A DNA stretch of 64,000 bases from Streptomyces sp. NBC_00448 (GTDB lineage Bacteria > Actinomycetota > Actinomycetes > Streptomycetales > Streptomycetaceae). A program made the translations under genes and the position numbers. The notes below the pieces were generated by a model, which saw only the letters and a list, made by a program, of their open reading frames with translations, made no database searches and was not told the DNA's origin. The stretch is taken from positions 8,177,501 through 8,241,500 of the forward strand of contig NZ_CP107913.1 of NCBI RefSeq assembly GCF_036014115.1. The letters are read 5' to 3'. Shown one piece after another: positions 26,947 through 36,142 of this stretch; position 1 is the first letter of the stretch, and every line of letters starts with the position of its first letter.

Positions 26947-26958
26947 GTTAACGCTCAC
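26947..26958. promoter_or_regulatory. LacI-type operator candidate (GTTAACGCTCAC)
   Basis: Differs in one base from the consensus GTTAGCGCTCAC found at the arabinose genes. It is 365 bp upstream of the xylanase start, so may serve either divergent gene. Confidence 0.5.
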
Positions 26959-27584
26959 ACCCTTGGCCTCGCCCCCCACGACCAGGAGACATGAGTGAAC
27001 ACGCGTAGAAGGCGACCCCGTTGCGGGGCAAGATTCCCGGCCCGCGCGCCGGCCCGGCGAAAGATCGTCCTCAGTAGTCTTTTCGGACCTTCCGCCCTTT
27101 CGGCTGGGCGCCGGCGGGTTCCTCCCCACATCCGTCCGTGATCACGGCCGTCGCACCGAACGGTGGCCTCCGTCTGGTGGCCGTGACGGTCGGCGGCCGC
27201 GGCTGACCCGGGGCGCACGAAAGGCCGGACGGGGCGAAGCGTCCTCCCGAGGAGGGCGTTCGCCTCGCGCGCGGCGATTGTCCGGATCTGCCGTCGCCGG
27301 GATCTGTCAATGACGGGCGCGCGAACCCCGGATGCTGCCGATGCGGACGCGGATCGCGGCCAGGACCGGCCCGGTGGCTTCGCGGAGGTGCCGCTCCGAT
27401 TCCCGTGTCGCCACGTTTCGGAGCCCGCCGTTTCCTCTTCGGCGCAGGCTCCGGGAGGGTTCCGGTTTCACGCACGCGCCGTACCCCAAACGTCCGGACT
27501 GTTCGGTGAATCGGACATGCCACGGGCCGGTTCATCTCCGAAATCCAGAAAGGAGCATCCCGGCTTGCTGGGAGAAAGAAATAC

Positions 27585-27596
27585 GTTAGCGCTCAC
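27585..27596. promoter_or_regulatory. LacI-type operator (GTTAGCGCTCAC) before GH54
   Basis: Exact match to the element shared by the araR, araD and araFGH promoters. It lies 18 bp before the GH54 start codon, a position where binding would block transcription elongation or initiation. Confidence 0.7.
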
Positions 27597-27614
27597 ATTC
27601 GAAGAGGGGATTCC

Positions 27615-29192
27615 ATGGGAACTACATCCGTGAGAGGCCTGCCGGGTCGACTGCTCATCGCAGTTCGCCGCCGCGTCAGGCCACTCGATGCCGACGTCCC
27701 GGTGCTCGCCAGTCCGCCGGAACGCTCGTCGTCCCGAAGGATCACCCTCCTGGCCCGCACGGCAGTTGCAGCTGTCCTCGTGGTCGGTGGGTTGATCGGG
27801 GCCGGGATGTCGTCGGGTACGGCGCAGGCGGCTACTCCCGGGCCGTGCGACATCTATGCCAGTGGTGGTACGCCGTGCGTGGCGGCGCACAGCACGACCC
27901 GGGCGTTGTACTCGTCGTACAACGGCTCGCTGTACCAGGTCAGGCGCGCCTCGGACAATGCGACCCAGAACATCGGGCTGCTCAGTGCCGGCGGGTACGC
28001 CAACGCCGCGGCGCAGGACTCCTTCTGCGCCGGCACCACCTGCGTCATCACCGTGGTCTACGACCAGTCCGGACGAGGAAACGACCTCACCCAGGCGCCC
28101 GCGGGCGGCGCGGCCGGCGGTCCGGACAACCTGGCCGACGCCACCGCCGCACCCACCACCGTCGCCGGCCACAAAGCCTACGGCGTGTTCGTCGCCCCCG
28201 GCACCGGCTACCGCAACAACCACACCAACGGCATCGCCACCGGCGACAACCCCGAGGGCATGTACGCCGTCTTCGACGGCACCCACTACAACGGCGGTTG
28301 CTGCTTCGACTACGGCAATGCCGAGACCAACAGCAACGACGACGGCAACGGCACCATGGAGGCCATCTACTTCGGCAACATCAAGGTCTGGGGCTACGGC
28401 TCCGGCAACGGCCCCTGGATCATGGCCGACCTCGAAAACGGCCTCTTCTCCGGCGTCAACCAGCACCTCAACTCCGGCGACCCCACCATCAACTACCGCT
28501 ACACCACCGCCATCATCAAAGGCGGCGCCAACCAGTGGGCCATCCGCGGCGGCAACGCCCAATCCGGGAACCTGTCCACCTTCTACAGCGGCCCACGCCC
28601 CAACGTCTCCGGCTACAACCCGATGAAGAAGCAAGGCGCCATCATCCTCGGCACCGGCGGCGACAACAGCAAGGGAGCCCAAGGCACCTTCTACGAAGGC
28701 GTCATGACCAGCGGTTATCCTTCCGACGCCACCGAGAACAGCGTCCAGGCCAACATCACCGCCCAGGGCTACGGCAACGGGGGCGGGAGTACCGGTGCTA
28801 CGGGTGCGTTGCACGCGGTGGGTGCGGGCAAGTGCCTGGACGTGCCGAACTCCTCGACAACAGCGGGGACCCAGGTGCAGATCTGGGACTGCAGCGGCCA
28901 GGCCAACCAGAGCTGGACCCACACCTCCGCCAACCAGCTCACGGTGACCACCGGAGGCGCCCAGATGTGCCTGGACGCCTACGACAACCAGACCACCAAC
29001 GGCACCAAGGTCGAGACCTGGCCCTGCAACGGCGGCGCCAACCAGCAGTGGACACTCAACTCCAACGGCACGATCACCGGCACCCAATCCGGACTCTGCC
29101 TCGACGTCACCGGCGCCTCCACCACCAACGGCGCCCTCGCCGAACTGTGGACCTGCAACGGCCAGACCAACCAGCAGTGGAACCTCAGCTGA
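27615..29192 (+). CDS. Secreted GH54 alpha-L-arabinofuranosidase with CBM13
   Basis: 525 residues. A long N-terminal extension precedes the hydrophobic signal (LLARTAVAAVLVVGGLIGAG) ending near SGTAQAA, about residue 74. GH54 catalytic domain: GPCDIYASGGTPCVAAHSTT, YDQSGRGNDLTQAP, and NGGCCFDYGN with the adjacent Cys pair known in AkAbfB. ETNSNDDGNGTMEAIYFGN holds a nucleophile-candidate Glu, and GTGGDNSKGAQGTFYEG an Asp. The C-terminus is CBM13, not the CBM42 of fungal GH54, and is identical to the xylanase module. It releases arabinofuranose from arabinan or arabinoxylan. The GAGGGG ribosome site follows the AraR-type operator. Confidence 0.93.
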   Translation: MGTTSVRGLPGRLLIAVRRRVRPLDADVPVLASPPERSSSRRITLLARTAVAAVLVVGGLIGAGMSSGTAQAATPGPCDIYASGGTPCVAAHSTTRALYSSYNGSLYQVRRASDNATQNIGLLSAGGYANAAAQDSFCAGTTCVITVVYDQSGRGNDLTQAPAGGAAGGPDNLADATAAPTTVAGHKAYGVFVAPGTGYRNNHTNGIATGDNPEGMYAVFDGTHYNGGCCFDYGNAETNSNDDGNGTMEAIYFGNIKVWGYGSGNGPWIMADLENGLFSGVNQHLNSGDPTINYRYTTAIIKGGANQWAIRGGNAQSGNLSTFYSGPRPNVSGYNPMKKQGAIILGTGGDNSKGAQGTFYEGVMTSGYPSDATENSVQANITAQGYGNGGGSTGATGALHAVGAGKCLDVPNSSTTAGTQVQIWDCSGQANQSWTHTSANQLTVTTGGAQMCLDAYDNQTTNGTKVETWPCNGGANQQWTLNSNGTITGTQSGLCLDVTGASTTNGALAELWTCNGQTNQQWNLS

Positions 29193-29214
29193 CCCAACCC
29201 GACCAGGGCCCGGC
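28793..29214. repeat. Right arm of the 422-bp perfect inverted repeat
   Basis: Partner of 25076-25497 in reverse orientation. It encodes the GH54 CBM13 and extends 22 bp past the stop codon. Confidence 0.9.
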
Positions 29215-29278
29215 CAGTGACCGGCCCGCCGTGACGACGGGCCGCCGCGCAACACCCGCACCTGTGCGGTCATGAAGG

Positions 29279-29321
29279 CAGTGTCTCTGTGGATCGGGAC
29301 GACCGGTCCACAGAGACACTG
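29279..29321 (+). terminator. Perfect 15-bp hairpin downstream of GH54
   Basis: Arms CAGTGTCTCTGTGGA (29279-29293) and its complement at 29307-29321 with a 13-base loop. Located between GH54 and GH27, 87 bp after the GH54 stop. Confidence 0.65.
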
Positions 29322-29490
29322 CTTCGCACCCACCGACCGGCCATCCCGCCCCGTAGCGCCAGGCGCTTCGACACTCGCTCGGCCAGCACGAGAACGCCCC
29401 GCACCTTCGGCGGCATGCCATGGGCGAGCCGGCCGGCTCCCGCGCTGAGAAGGCGCGCAATCCATCCCTCCACCCGGAAGGTCGAGAAAC

Positions 29491-31161
29491 ATGGGCATCG
29501 CACACCCCCGGACCAGGCGGTCGTCTCCACGACCGTCCCTGCGCAAGGCGGTGGCGTTCACGCTGTCGGCGCTGCTCCTCGCCACGGCCGCGCCCCTGGT
29601 CACGCTCGCCACGGCCGCGCCCGCGTCCGCGCTCGACAACGGCCAGGCGAAGACGCCGCAGATGGGCTTCAACGACTGGAACGCCTATGGCTGCAACGTC
29701 TCCGAGTCGCTGATCAAGTCCACTGCCCTCGCGATGCACACCGACGGGATGCAGGCCGCGGGATACACGTATGTCAACATCGACGACTGCTGGATGACCC
29801 ATTCGCGGGACGCGAGCGGGAATCTCGTTCCGGACCCGACGAAGTTTCCCGACGGGATCAGCGGCACCGCCGACTACGTCCATTCGCTGGGCTTGAAACT
29901 GGGCATCTACGAGGACGCGGGCCTGCAGACCTGCGCCGGCTTTCCCGGCAGTCTCGGGCATGAGACCGGTGATGCCCGGTCGTTCGCGTCCTGGGGAGTC
30001 GACTACCTGAAGTACGACAACTGCTACGCGGGTCCGGGCTGTGCGCAGAGCACCTGCTCCAACGGCAACGAGACCTCTGCGCAGACCCGGTACACCACCA
30101 TGCGTGACGCCCTGGCCTCGACCGGTCGGCCGATCCTGTTCAGCCTCTGCAACTGGGGCCAGGAGAACGTGTGGACCTGGGGTGCCGGCATCGGCAACAG
30201 TTGGCGCACCACGGGTGACATCGGCGCCAGCTTCTCCAGCATGCTGTCCATCTTTCACAGCAACGCACAGCTGGCCCCGTACGCGGGGCCCGGCCGCTGG
30301 AACGACCCGGACATGCTCGAAGTCGGCAACGGATCGATGAGTTCGACCGAGAGTCGCTCGGAGTTCAGCTTGTGGTCGGAGATGGCGGCGCCGCTGGTCG
30401 CTGGCACCAATATCGTCTCCGCTACCGCGGACACGCTGTCCACGCTGACCAACGCCCGTGTGATCGCGGTCGATCAGGACTCGCTGGGCAAGCAGGGCAC
30501 GTTGGTGTCCTCCGCCGGTGGTCTGGACGTGATGGCCAAGCCGTTGGCCAACGGAGACGTCTCCGTGGCGCTGTTCAACGAGACGGGGTCGACCGCGACG
30601 ATCAGCACCACCGCGGCCGTGATCGGGAAGAGCGGGGCGTCGAGTTACGCCCTCACCGATCTGTGGTCCGGAGCCACCTCGAGCACCACGGGCGCCATCA
30701 GTGCTTCGGTCCCCGCCCACGGCACGGTCATGTACCGCGTCGTCGGGGGAAGCGCCGGCGGGACGAGCGCGGGCGCCATACGTGCGGTGGGTGCGGGCAA
30801 GTGCTTGGACGTTCCGAACTCGACCACCTCGGCGGGCACTCAGCTGGAGATCTGGGACTGCAACGGCCAGGCCAACCAGAAGTGGACCCACACCTCCGCC
30901 AACCAGCTCACGGTAACCACTGGAGGTGTCCAGATGTGCCTGGACGCCTACGACAACCAGACCACCAACGGCACCAAGGTCGAGATCTGGAACTGCAACG
31001 GAGGGGCCAACCAGCAGTGGAGGGTCAACTCGAACGGCACGATCACCAGCGTCCAGTCGGGTCTGTGCCTCGACGTCACCGGGGCGTCCACCGCTGACGG
31101 CGCCCTTGCGGACCTGTGGACGTGCAACGGGCAGAGCAACCAGCAGTGGACCCTCAGCTGA
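29491..31161 (+). CDS. Secreted GH27 alpha-galactosidase or beta-L-arabinopyranosidase with CBM13
   Basis: 556 residues. Signal peptide to about residue 46 (ending PASALDNGQ). GH27 barrel about 47-330: MGFNDWNAYGCNVSE, YVNIDDCW, nucleophile Asp176 in YLKYDNC, acid/base Asp274 in RWNDPDMLEVG. An all-beta domain of about 80 residues precedes CBM13 (GKCLDVPN, QMCLDAYD, GLCLDVTG). Streptomyces GH27 enzymes with CBM13 include a beta-L-arabinopyranosidase, so activity cannot be fixed from the motifs; the arabinose context makes that reading attractive. The CBM13 is similar but not identical to those of the xylanase and GH54. Confidence 0.88.
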   Translation: MGIAHPRTRRSSPRPSLRKAVAFTLSALLLATAAPLVTLATAAPASALDNGQAKTPQMGFNDWNAYGCNVSESLIKSTALAMHTDGMQAAGYTYVNIDDCWMTHSRDASGNLVPDPTKFPDGISGTADYVHSLGLKLGIYEDAGLQTCAGFPGSLGHETGDARSFASWGVDYLKYDNCYAGPGCAQSTCSNGNETSAQTRYTTMRDALASTGRPILFSLCNWGQENVWTWGAGIGNSWRTTGDIGASFSSMLSIFHSNAQLAPYAGPGRWNDPDMLEVGNGSMSSTESRSEFSLWSEMAAPLVAGTNIVSATADTLSTLTNARVIAVDQDSLGKQGTLVSSAGGLDVMAKPLANGDVSVALFNETGSTATISTTAAVIGKSGASSYALTDLWSGATSSTTGAISASVPAHGTVMYRVVGGSAGGTSAGAIRAVGAGKCLDVPNSTTSAGTQLEIWDCNGQANQKWTHTSANQLTVTTGGVQMCLDAYDNQTTNGTKVEIWNCNGGANQQWRVNSNGTITSVQSGLCLDVTGASTADGALADLWTCNGQSNQQWTLS

Positions 31162-31244
31162 AGCGCCGCTGCGACGTCCGGCCCACACGCACGAAGCAGC
31201 AACGCCTTTGCCGGTCAACCCCCATACACCGCAAGGAGACCGCA

Positions 31245-32714
31245 GTGATCAGCAGGACCACGCGCATGACCGCCGGCATGGCAACCGGCGCCCTGATGGC
31301 GGCCGGGTTGCTGGCGAGCGGAGCCGCGGCGCACGCTGCTCCGGCGACTGCCGCCGCGTCCACCAGCCAGTTCCACGGCGTGAACTGGGCCGACCCGGAC
31401 GACAACTTCATCACAGGCCCGAACGTGCCCGTCGGCCTTTCGACCTCGGAGAGCTACGCGACGGCCTACACGAAGTCCACGGCCATCCTCAAGGGCTTCC
31501 AGAACCTCGGGGCCAACACCGTCCGGATGGGATTCAACGCGGCGACCACCTCCGGGACCTGGTGGAACACCTACACCGCGGCCCTGGACGCCGCCACCGC
31601 GTTGGGCATGAACGTCATCGTCGCCCCCTGGTTGCAAGGCGGCAAGGTCAGTGACAGCGCGTCCTTCTACCAGATGTGGGACACGATGATCAACAAGTAC
31701 GGCGGCCACGGCAACTTCTACTTCGACATCATGAACGAGCCGTACGGGTACAACGCCACCGATCTGACCAACTTCGAGGCGGCCTGGCTCGCGCGCTACC
31801 CCAATCTCCCCCGCGGCCACGTGATCGTGCCTGGACTGTACTCCGACGGAAACCTGTGTGCCGTCGGCGCCGACTCACGCCTGTCGGGCACGCTGCTGTC
31901 GATCCACATCTACGGCATGTTCGGCGACTCGCACACCACCGAGGCCGCATGGGTCAGCGATTTCACCGGCAACCTGTGCGGACACGCCGACCGCGCCGTG
32001 CTGACCGAGTTCGGCGTCCCCATGAACACCGGCGTCAACTACAACGGACCCAAAGACGGCAACAACGACCTGTCGTACCTGTACGCCATCACGGACACGG
32101 TGCGCAGTATGGGCATCGGCTCCGTCCTGTGGACGGGCGTCAAGGGTGCGACCCAGAGTCAGGGCCCCGGGCCCTGTGAGAACGCCTCGTGCGCCATCAC
32201 CACCCTGAACGGCAGCGGCACCAACCTCTCGGTGAGCGTCACCAACCAGTCCGGCCTGGACCGCCTTCAGTGGGGGTGGGGCACCGGCACCAACCCGGGC
32301 GGCAACGGTGGTGGAGGAGGCGGCGGCAACAGCGGAGTGCTGCGTGGCACCGGTTCCAACCGCTGCCTCGACGTCCCCAACGCCAGCACGGCCAATGGTG
32401 TGCAGGCCGACATCTGGGACTGCAACGGCGGCACCAACCAGTCGTGGACCCTCAACTCGTCCCAGGAACTGGTCGTGTACGGGAACAAGTGTCTGGACGC
32501 CTCGGGCCGGGGCGGCGCCGCCGGCACACCGGTGATCGTCTACGACTGCAACGGCGGCACCAACCAGCAGTGGAGCCTCGACGCCGACGGCAGCGTGACC
32601 AACGTGCAGTCCGGCCTGTGCCTGGACGTGACCGGTGCCTCCACGGCCAACGGCGCGTTGGTGGAACTGTGGAACTGCAACGGCGGCAGCAACCAGAAGT
32701 GGGCCCGGCAGTAG
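31245..32714 (+). CDS. Secreted GH5 glycoside hydrolase with CBM13
   Basis: 489 residues from GTG 31245 after AAGGAG. Signal peptide ends near HAAPATAAA. GH5 barrel about 40-335 (FHGVNWADPDDNFITGP, VRMGFNAATTSG, acid/base Glu165 in IMNEPYG, IHIYGMFGDSH, nucleophile Glu255 in VLTEFGV). A Gly-rich linker leads to CBM13 (NRCLDVPN, KCLDASG, GLCLDVTG). GH5 is too diverse to name a substrate; Trp/Gly-rich loops suit a polysaccharide, and the neighbours suggest an arabinose- or galactose-containing plant polymer (inference). It follows GH27 by 83 bp and may share its transcript. Confidence 0.88.
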   Translation: MISRTTRMTAGMATGALMAAGLLASGAAAHAAPATAAASTSQFHGVNWADPDDNFITGPNVPVGLSTSESYATAYTKSTAILKGFQNLGANTVRMGFNAATTSGTWWNTYTAALDAATALGMNVIVAPWLQGGKVSDSASFYQMWDTMINKYGGHGNFYFDIMNEPYGYNATDLTNFEAAWLARYPNLPRGHVIVPGLYSDGNLCAVGADSRLSGTLLSIHIYGMFGDSHTTEAAWVSDFTGNLCGHADRAVLTEFGVPMNTGVNYNGPKDGNNDLSYLYAITDTVRSMGIGSVLWTGVKGATQSQGPGPCENASCAITTLNGSGTNLSVSVTNQSGLDRLQWGWGTGTNPGGNGGGGGGGNSGVLRGTGSNRCLDVPNASTANGVQADIWDCNGGTNQSWTLNSSQELVVYGNKCLDASGRGGAAGTPVIVYDCNGGTNQQWSLDADGSVTNVQSGLCLDVTGASTANGALVELWNCNGGSNQKWARQ

Positions 32715-32726
32715 TGCCACGGTGAC

Positions 32727-32760
32727 GCTCGGGGAGGGCCGACCTCGGCCCTCCCCGAGC
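32727..32760 (+). terminator. Rho-independent-type hairpin after GH5
   Basis: GCTCGGGGAGGGCC at 32727-32740 pairs with GGCCCTCCCCGAGC at 32747-32760 around a 6-base loop. It begins 13 bp past the stop and also faces the leftward CBM13 relic. Confidence 0.75.
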
Positions 32761-32784
32761 CGGAGAGTATCGGTGTCTTCGAGA

Positions 32785-32999
32785 TCAGCACACGGTCCAC
32801 CGCTGGTTGGAACCGCCGTTGCAGGCCCACAGCTCGACCAGGGCGCCGTTGGCCGTGGAGGCCCCCGTCACGTCGAGGCACAGTCCGGACTGGACTCCGC
32901 TGATGGTGCCGTCGGAGTTGACGTTCCACTGCTGGTCGGCTGCGCCGTTGCAGGCCCAGGTTTCGACCTTGGTTCCGTTGGCGGTCTGGTTGTCATAAG
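32785..32999 (-). pseudogene. CBM13 relic
   Basis: Leftward frame YDNQTANGTKVETWACNG, QQWNVNSDGTISG, GLCLDVTGAS, NQRWTVC-stop. Two CBM13 subdomains remain; everything 5' (catalytic domain included) is replaced at about 33000 by unrelated sequence. A fifth secreted enzyme gene has been lost here. Confidence 0.75.
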
Positions 33000-33110
33000 T
33001 CGCTGTTGTCGTTCCGAACTTGAGGGCGGCGTTTTGCCTGGTCAGGCATAGGGACGGTGGCCCGGTGGGAGGTGTGGTCTGTCGGGTTGTCGCTCGCTGG
33101 GGAGGCTTGG

Positions 33111-33447
33111 ATGCCGTCGGTTGTCGGACTGCTGGAACAGCACGAGTTGGCTGCTCGCCGTCGTGTCGACGGGTTGCGGGAGGAAGCCGATCGGATCCAG
33201 GCCGAGCTGGCTGCGGCTGAGTCGGAATGGCAGCAATGGACGGTTGCCCGCAGGCGGGTCGACGCTGTCCTGGCCCCCGGCGCCGGCACCACCGGGACGG
33301 AGGTCACCTCGGTCCCGGTGGACGCGGATCTGCCGTCGCCGCCCGGGGATGGGGTCAAGCCGAGGTCGCAGGTGCCGATGTGGCGTGAAGGCCTTGCCCG
33401 GTCGGTGCTGTCGGTGGACTACCAACGGATCGTGCAGGTCCTCGCGG
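33111..33447 (+). pseudogene. 5' part of an IS-associated helical protein
   Basis: ATG 33111 has GGAGG seven bases upstream. The frame starts PSVVGLLEQHELAARRRVDG, with a coiled coil (REEADRIQAELAAAESE), then DYQRIVQVLADRSRL, where family resemblance ends. I recognise this opening from small proteins next to actinomycete transposases. It runs directly into a serine hydrolase fragment in the same frame. Confidence 0.45.
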
Positions 33448-33832
33448 ACCGGTCCCGGCTCCCAGAGAACTCCGCTGCGGGACAGGATCGCCCGGAGCTG
33501 CAGAAGGCCATCCAGGAGATCGTCGATTCCGGTCTCGCCGGGGTTTCGCTGCGCGTGAACGATGAGCGGGGCGAGTGGGTCGGCAGTGCCGGGGTGGCCG
33601 AGCTGGGCGAGGCTGCCAAGCCGCCGGTCAACGGGTACGTCCGGATCGGCAGCAACACCAAGACCTTCACCGCGACCCTGGTGCTGCAACTGGTGGCCGA
33701 AGGCAAGATCGAACTGGACACCGCGGCGGCCGACTACCTGCCCGAGTTCGGCCTTGACCGGCGGATAACGGTGCGGATGCTGTTGCAGCACACCAGCGGG
33801 GTGTTCAACTTCACCGGCGAGTACTTCGAGGA
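33448..33832 (+). pseudogene. Serine hydrolase (beta-lactamase family) fragment
   Basis: LQKAIQEIVDSGLAGVSLRV, VRIGSNTKTFTATLVLQLVA (SxxK nucleophile) and ITVRMLLQHTSGVFNFTGEY. It lacks a signal peptide and ends before the YxN and third motifs, about 125 codons of roughly 380. After 33832 the sequence belongs to another, oppositely oriented piece. Confidence 0.7.
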
Positions 33833-33845
33833 TCGGCAGGACGGG

Positions 33846-33953
33846 ATCGGCGGAGCGGCGGCGGGCGACCTCGCCCTGCAGGTGCTCCAGCGGGCGGCCG
33901 TAGCGGTGTTCGACCAGGCGGCGGGTGTGGAAAGCAGTGGTGGGCATGGGCAT
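33846..33953 (-). pseudogene. N-terminal scrap of a possible DNA-binding protein
   Basis: From ATG 33953 (AAGGA upstream on this strand): TTAFHTRRLVEHRYGRPLEH, then drift. Resembles openings of helix-turn-helix proteins on Streptomyces mobile elements; only about 30 residues remain. Confidence 0.3.
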
Positions 33954-33968
33954 TTTCCTTCGTTCAGG

Positions 33969-34605
33969 TCAGCGGGAGCGGGTCGGGTACGTGGGACCGG
34001 CGGGGCCGGCAGGAGGTGGCTGTGCCGGGGGCGAGGGGAGGACATTCGGGGTGCTGCGGCTGAGGGCGGCGGTGATGCGCGGGTCCTGGGCGCATCCTGC
34101 GCGGAAGGCCGCCTCCCCGGAGCTGGTAAGGGACAGCTGCTGACCGAAGTTCAGCGACGTGCTCTCTTCCCGCTCGATCCAGCCCCGCTCCTGCATCGCC
34201 TCTACCGTCGTGTGGGCAATCCGCGCACCCGAGCCGGTCTCCACCCGCAGCCCCGACCCCCACGCGCGTTCTTTCAGCAGCACTGCGCCGTGCTTGATCC
34301 CCTCCAGCGCCAGCAGCTCCTCGCGCGTGGGCAGCGGATCGACAGTCAGGTCCGAACCGGCCGCCGCCTGAGCCGGGTTGGCGTCACCGCGGGCGTCGGC
34401 CTCGGGGCCGGTACCGGTTGCGGCTGCTGCGTCATCGGCGGCCCGCAGGGCTTCCTGGCCCAGCGCGGTCAATGACAGGAGTTGTCCATGGGTGGGCGTC
34501 GCGGTTGTGTCGATGTCGAGCAGGCCGTCGGTGATCATCCGCTCGACGGTCTGCGCCCAGATCGGGATGAGGATGCCGGTGCCGGAGAGGGGGAGGCCCC
34601 CCCTT
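33969..34605 (-). pseudogene. C-terminal fragment of an unrecognised mobile-element protein
   Basis: A leftward frame ends at a stop 33969-33971. It shows two similar winged-helix-like blocks: ILIPIWAQTVERMITDGLLD with LLSLTALGQEALRA, and HTTVEAMQERGWIEREEST with LSLTSSGEAAFRAG. It ends in a Pro-rich tail. The 5' end is cut where the GH63-like gene begins. Function unknown. Confidence 0.4.
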
Positions 34606-36099
34606 CGGCTCAGCGGCGAGGGGCTGGATCTCGGCATCACCCCGGCGGACAGTCGCCTGACGTCGTTCAGCGGCACCTACCTCTATCGCGATCCCGTCGA
34701 CGGTTCGCTCCAGTTCACCTCGTACGAGACGGGCCGCCGCTACCGGATCACCCCGCTGGCCGGTGCGAGCTTGCGCGTCTCGGGCAGCGAAGGACTCGCT
34801 GCCGCCCCCCGTCGGCTCACCCTCACCGGCCCAGGCCGGTGGGAGGCGGCCATTGAGGAGATCGACAGCGCCCGACCGACGTACACCCCGGCGGGCGACT
34901 TCGCGCACACGGTCACCCGAGCCGAGACCGCCTTCCATGAATTCGCGCACGCGGTCACCGGCCGGCGTGAGGACCGGGCTCCGACCGCGGAGTTGGCCGC
35001 ATACGTGCTGTGGTCGGCAACGGTGCGCCCGGCCGGTTTCGTCGGCCGGCCCGCCGTGCTGATGTCCAAGCACTGGATGGACAAGGTCTGGAGCTGGGAC
35101 CACTGCTTCAACGCTCTCGCCGTGGCCCCGGGAGTTCCCCAGCTCGCCTGGCACCAGTTCCAGCTCCCCTTCGACCACCAGGACGAGAGCGGCGCCCTGC
35201 CCGACTCCGTAACCCACTCCGAGATCCTGTACAACTTCGTCAAGCCGCCGATCCACGGTTGGGCGCTGCGCAGGCTGAGGGAGCGGCTGCCCAGCCCGGT
35301 GCCGGCGGACGATCTCGGCGACACCTACCGCCGTCTGTGCCGGTGGACCGACTTCTGGCTCACCGCCCGCCGCGCACCGGGGGAGGCGCTGCCCCATTAC
35401 CAGCACGGCAACGACAGCGGCTGGGACAACGCCACGACGTTCGATTCCCGCAGAGTCCTGGTGACTGCTGATCTGGCGTCGTTCCTGATCCTTCAACTCC
35501 ACGAACTGTCCCGTATGGCCGACGAGCTGGGCCGTACGGAGGACGCAGCCCGGCACACGCGCGGGGCGAAGACCATGATGGACGCACTGTTCGACCAACT
35601 GTGGGCGGACGGAAGGTTCCACGCCCGCTCGCCGCACACCGGCCGCCTCTCGCGCAGCCGCAGCCTCCTCGACCTGATGCCCATCGCGCTGGGAGAACTG
35701 CTGCCGAAGGACGTCAGCGAGCAGCTGGCCCAGCAGGTGACCTCTCATCTCACGCCCCACGGACTGGCCACCGAGCACACCGACTCCCCGCATTACGAGG
35801 CGGATGGCTACTGGCGTGGGCCGATCTGGGCGCCTTCGACCGTTCTGATCGAGGACGGTCTGCGCCGAGCCGGGCACAGCGAACTGGCGGACGAGATCAG
35901 CGGCGGATTCCGCGCCCTGTGCGAGAGGTCGGGCTTCGCCGAGAACTTCGACGCGATCACCGGCCAGGGGCTGCGCGACCGTACCTACACCTGGACCGCG
36001 AGTTCCTACCTGCTCCTGGCCGACGACCACGGCCGGCGGCCCCGAGCCGCGCAGCGCCCCGACTGCGACGAGCGGAGGCAGAACGTCGAGGAGAGGTAG
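34606..36099 (+). pseudogene. GH63-like glycoside hydrolase lacking its N-terminus
   Basis: About 495 codons encode the (alpha/alpha)6 barrel: VLMSKHWMDKVWSWDHCFNA (general-acid Asp region), FDHQDESGALPDSVTHSEI, GNDSGWDNATTF, RSRSLLDLMPIALGELL, YWRGPIWAPSTVLIEDGL and TYTWTASSYL. These fit the mannosylglycerate/glucosidase GH63 branch. Intact relatives have 100-150 more residues of beta-sandwich before GEGLDLGITPAD. A possible in-frame ATG (near 34561) lies in the adjoining fragment, so a shortened protein could be made, but a promoter is lacking. No signal peptide. Confidence 0.65.
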
Positions 36100-36113
36100 T
36101 TGGGCGCAGCATC

Positions 36114-36142
36114 TTGACGCCATATCAGTGAACGCTAACAAT
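36114..36142 (+). promoter_or_regulatory. Promoter with overlapping AraR-type operator
   Basis: -35 TTGACG (36114-36119), 16-bp spacer, -10-like TAACAAT (36136-36142). GTGAACGCTAAC at 36128-36139 overlaps the -10. Twenty bases around the operator are shared with the araFGH promoter at 55862. Confidence 0.7.

Larger units (their letters stand above)
26583..27614. other. 1-kb divergent control region between GH10 and GH54 genes
   Basis: Contains operator-like 26947-26958 and 27585-27596 (listed separately). A possible -35 TTGACA lies near 26863. The section 27000-27540 has no recognised gene in either direction. Confidence 0.5.
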
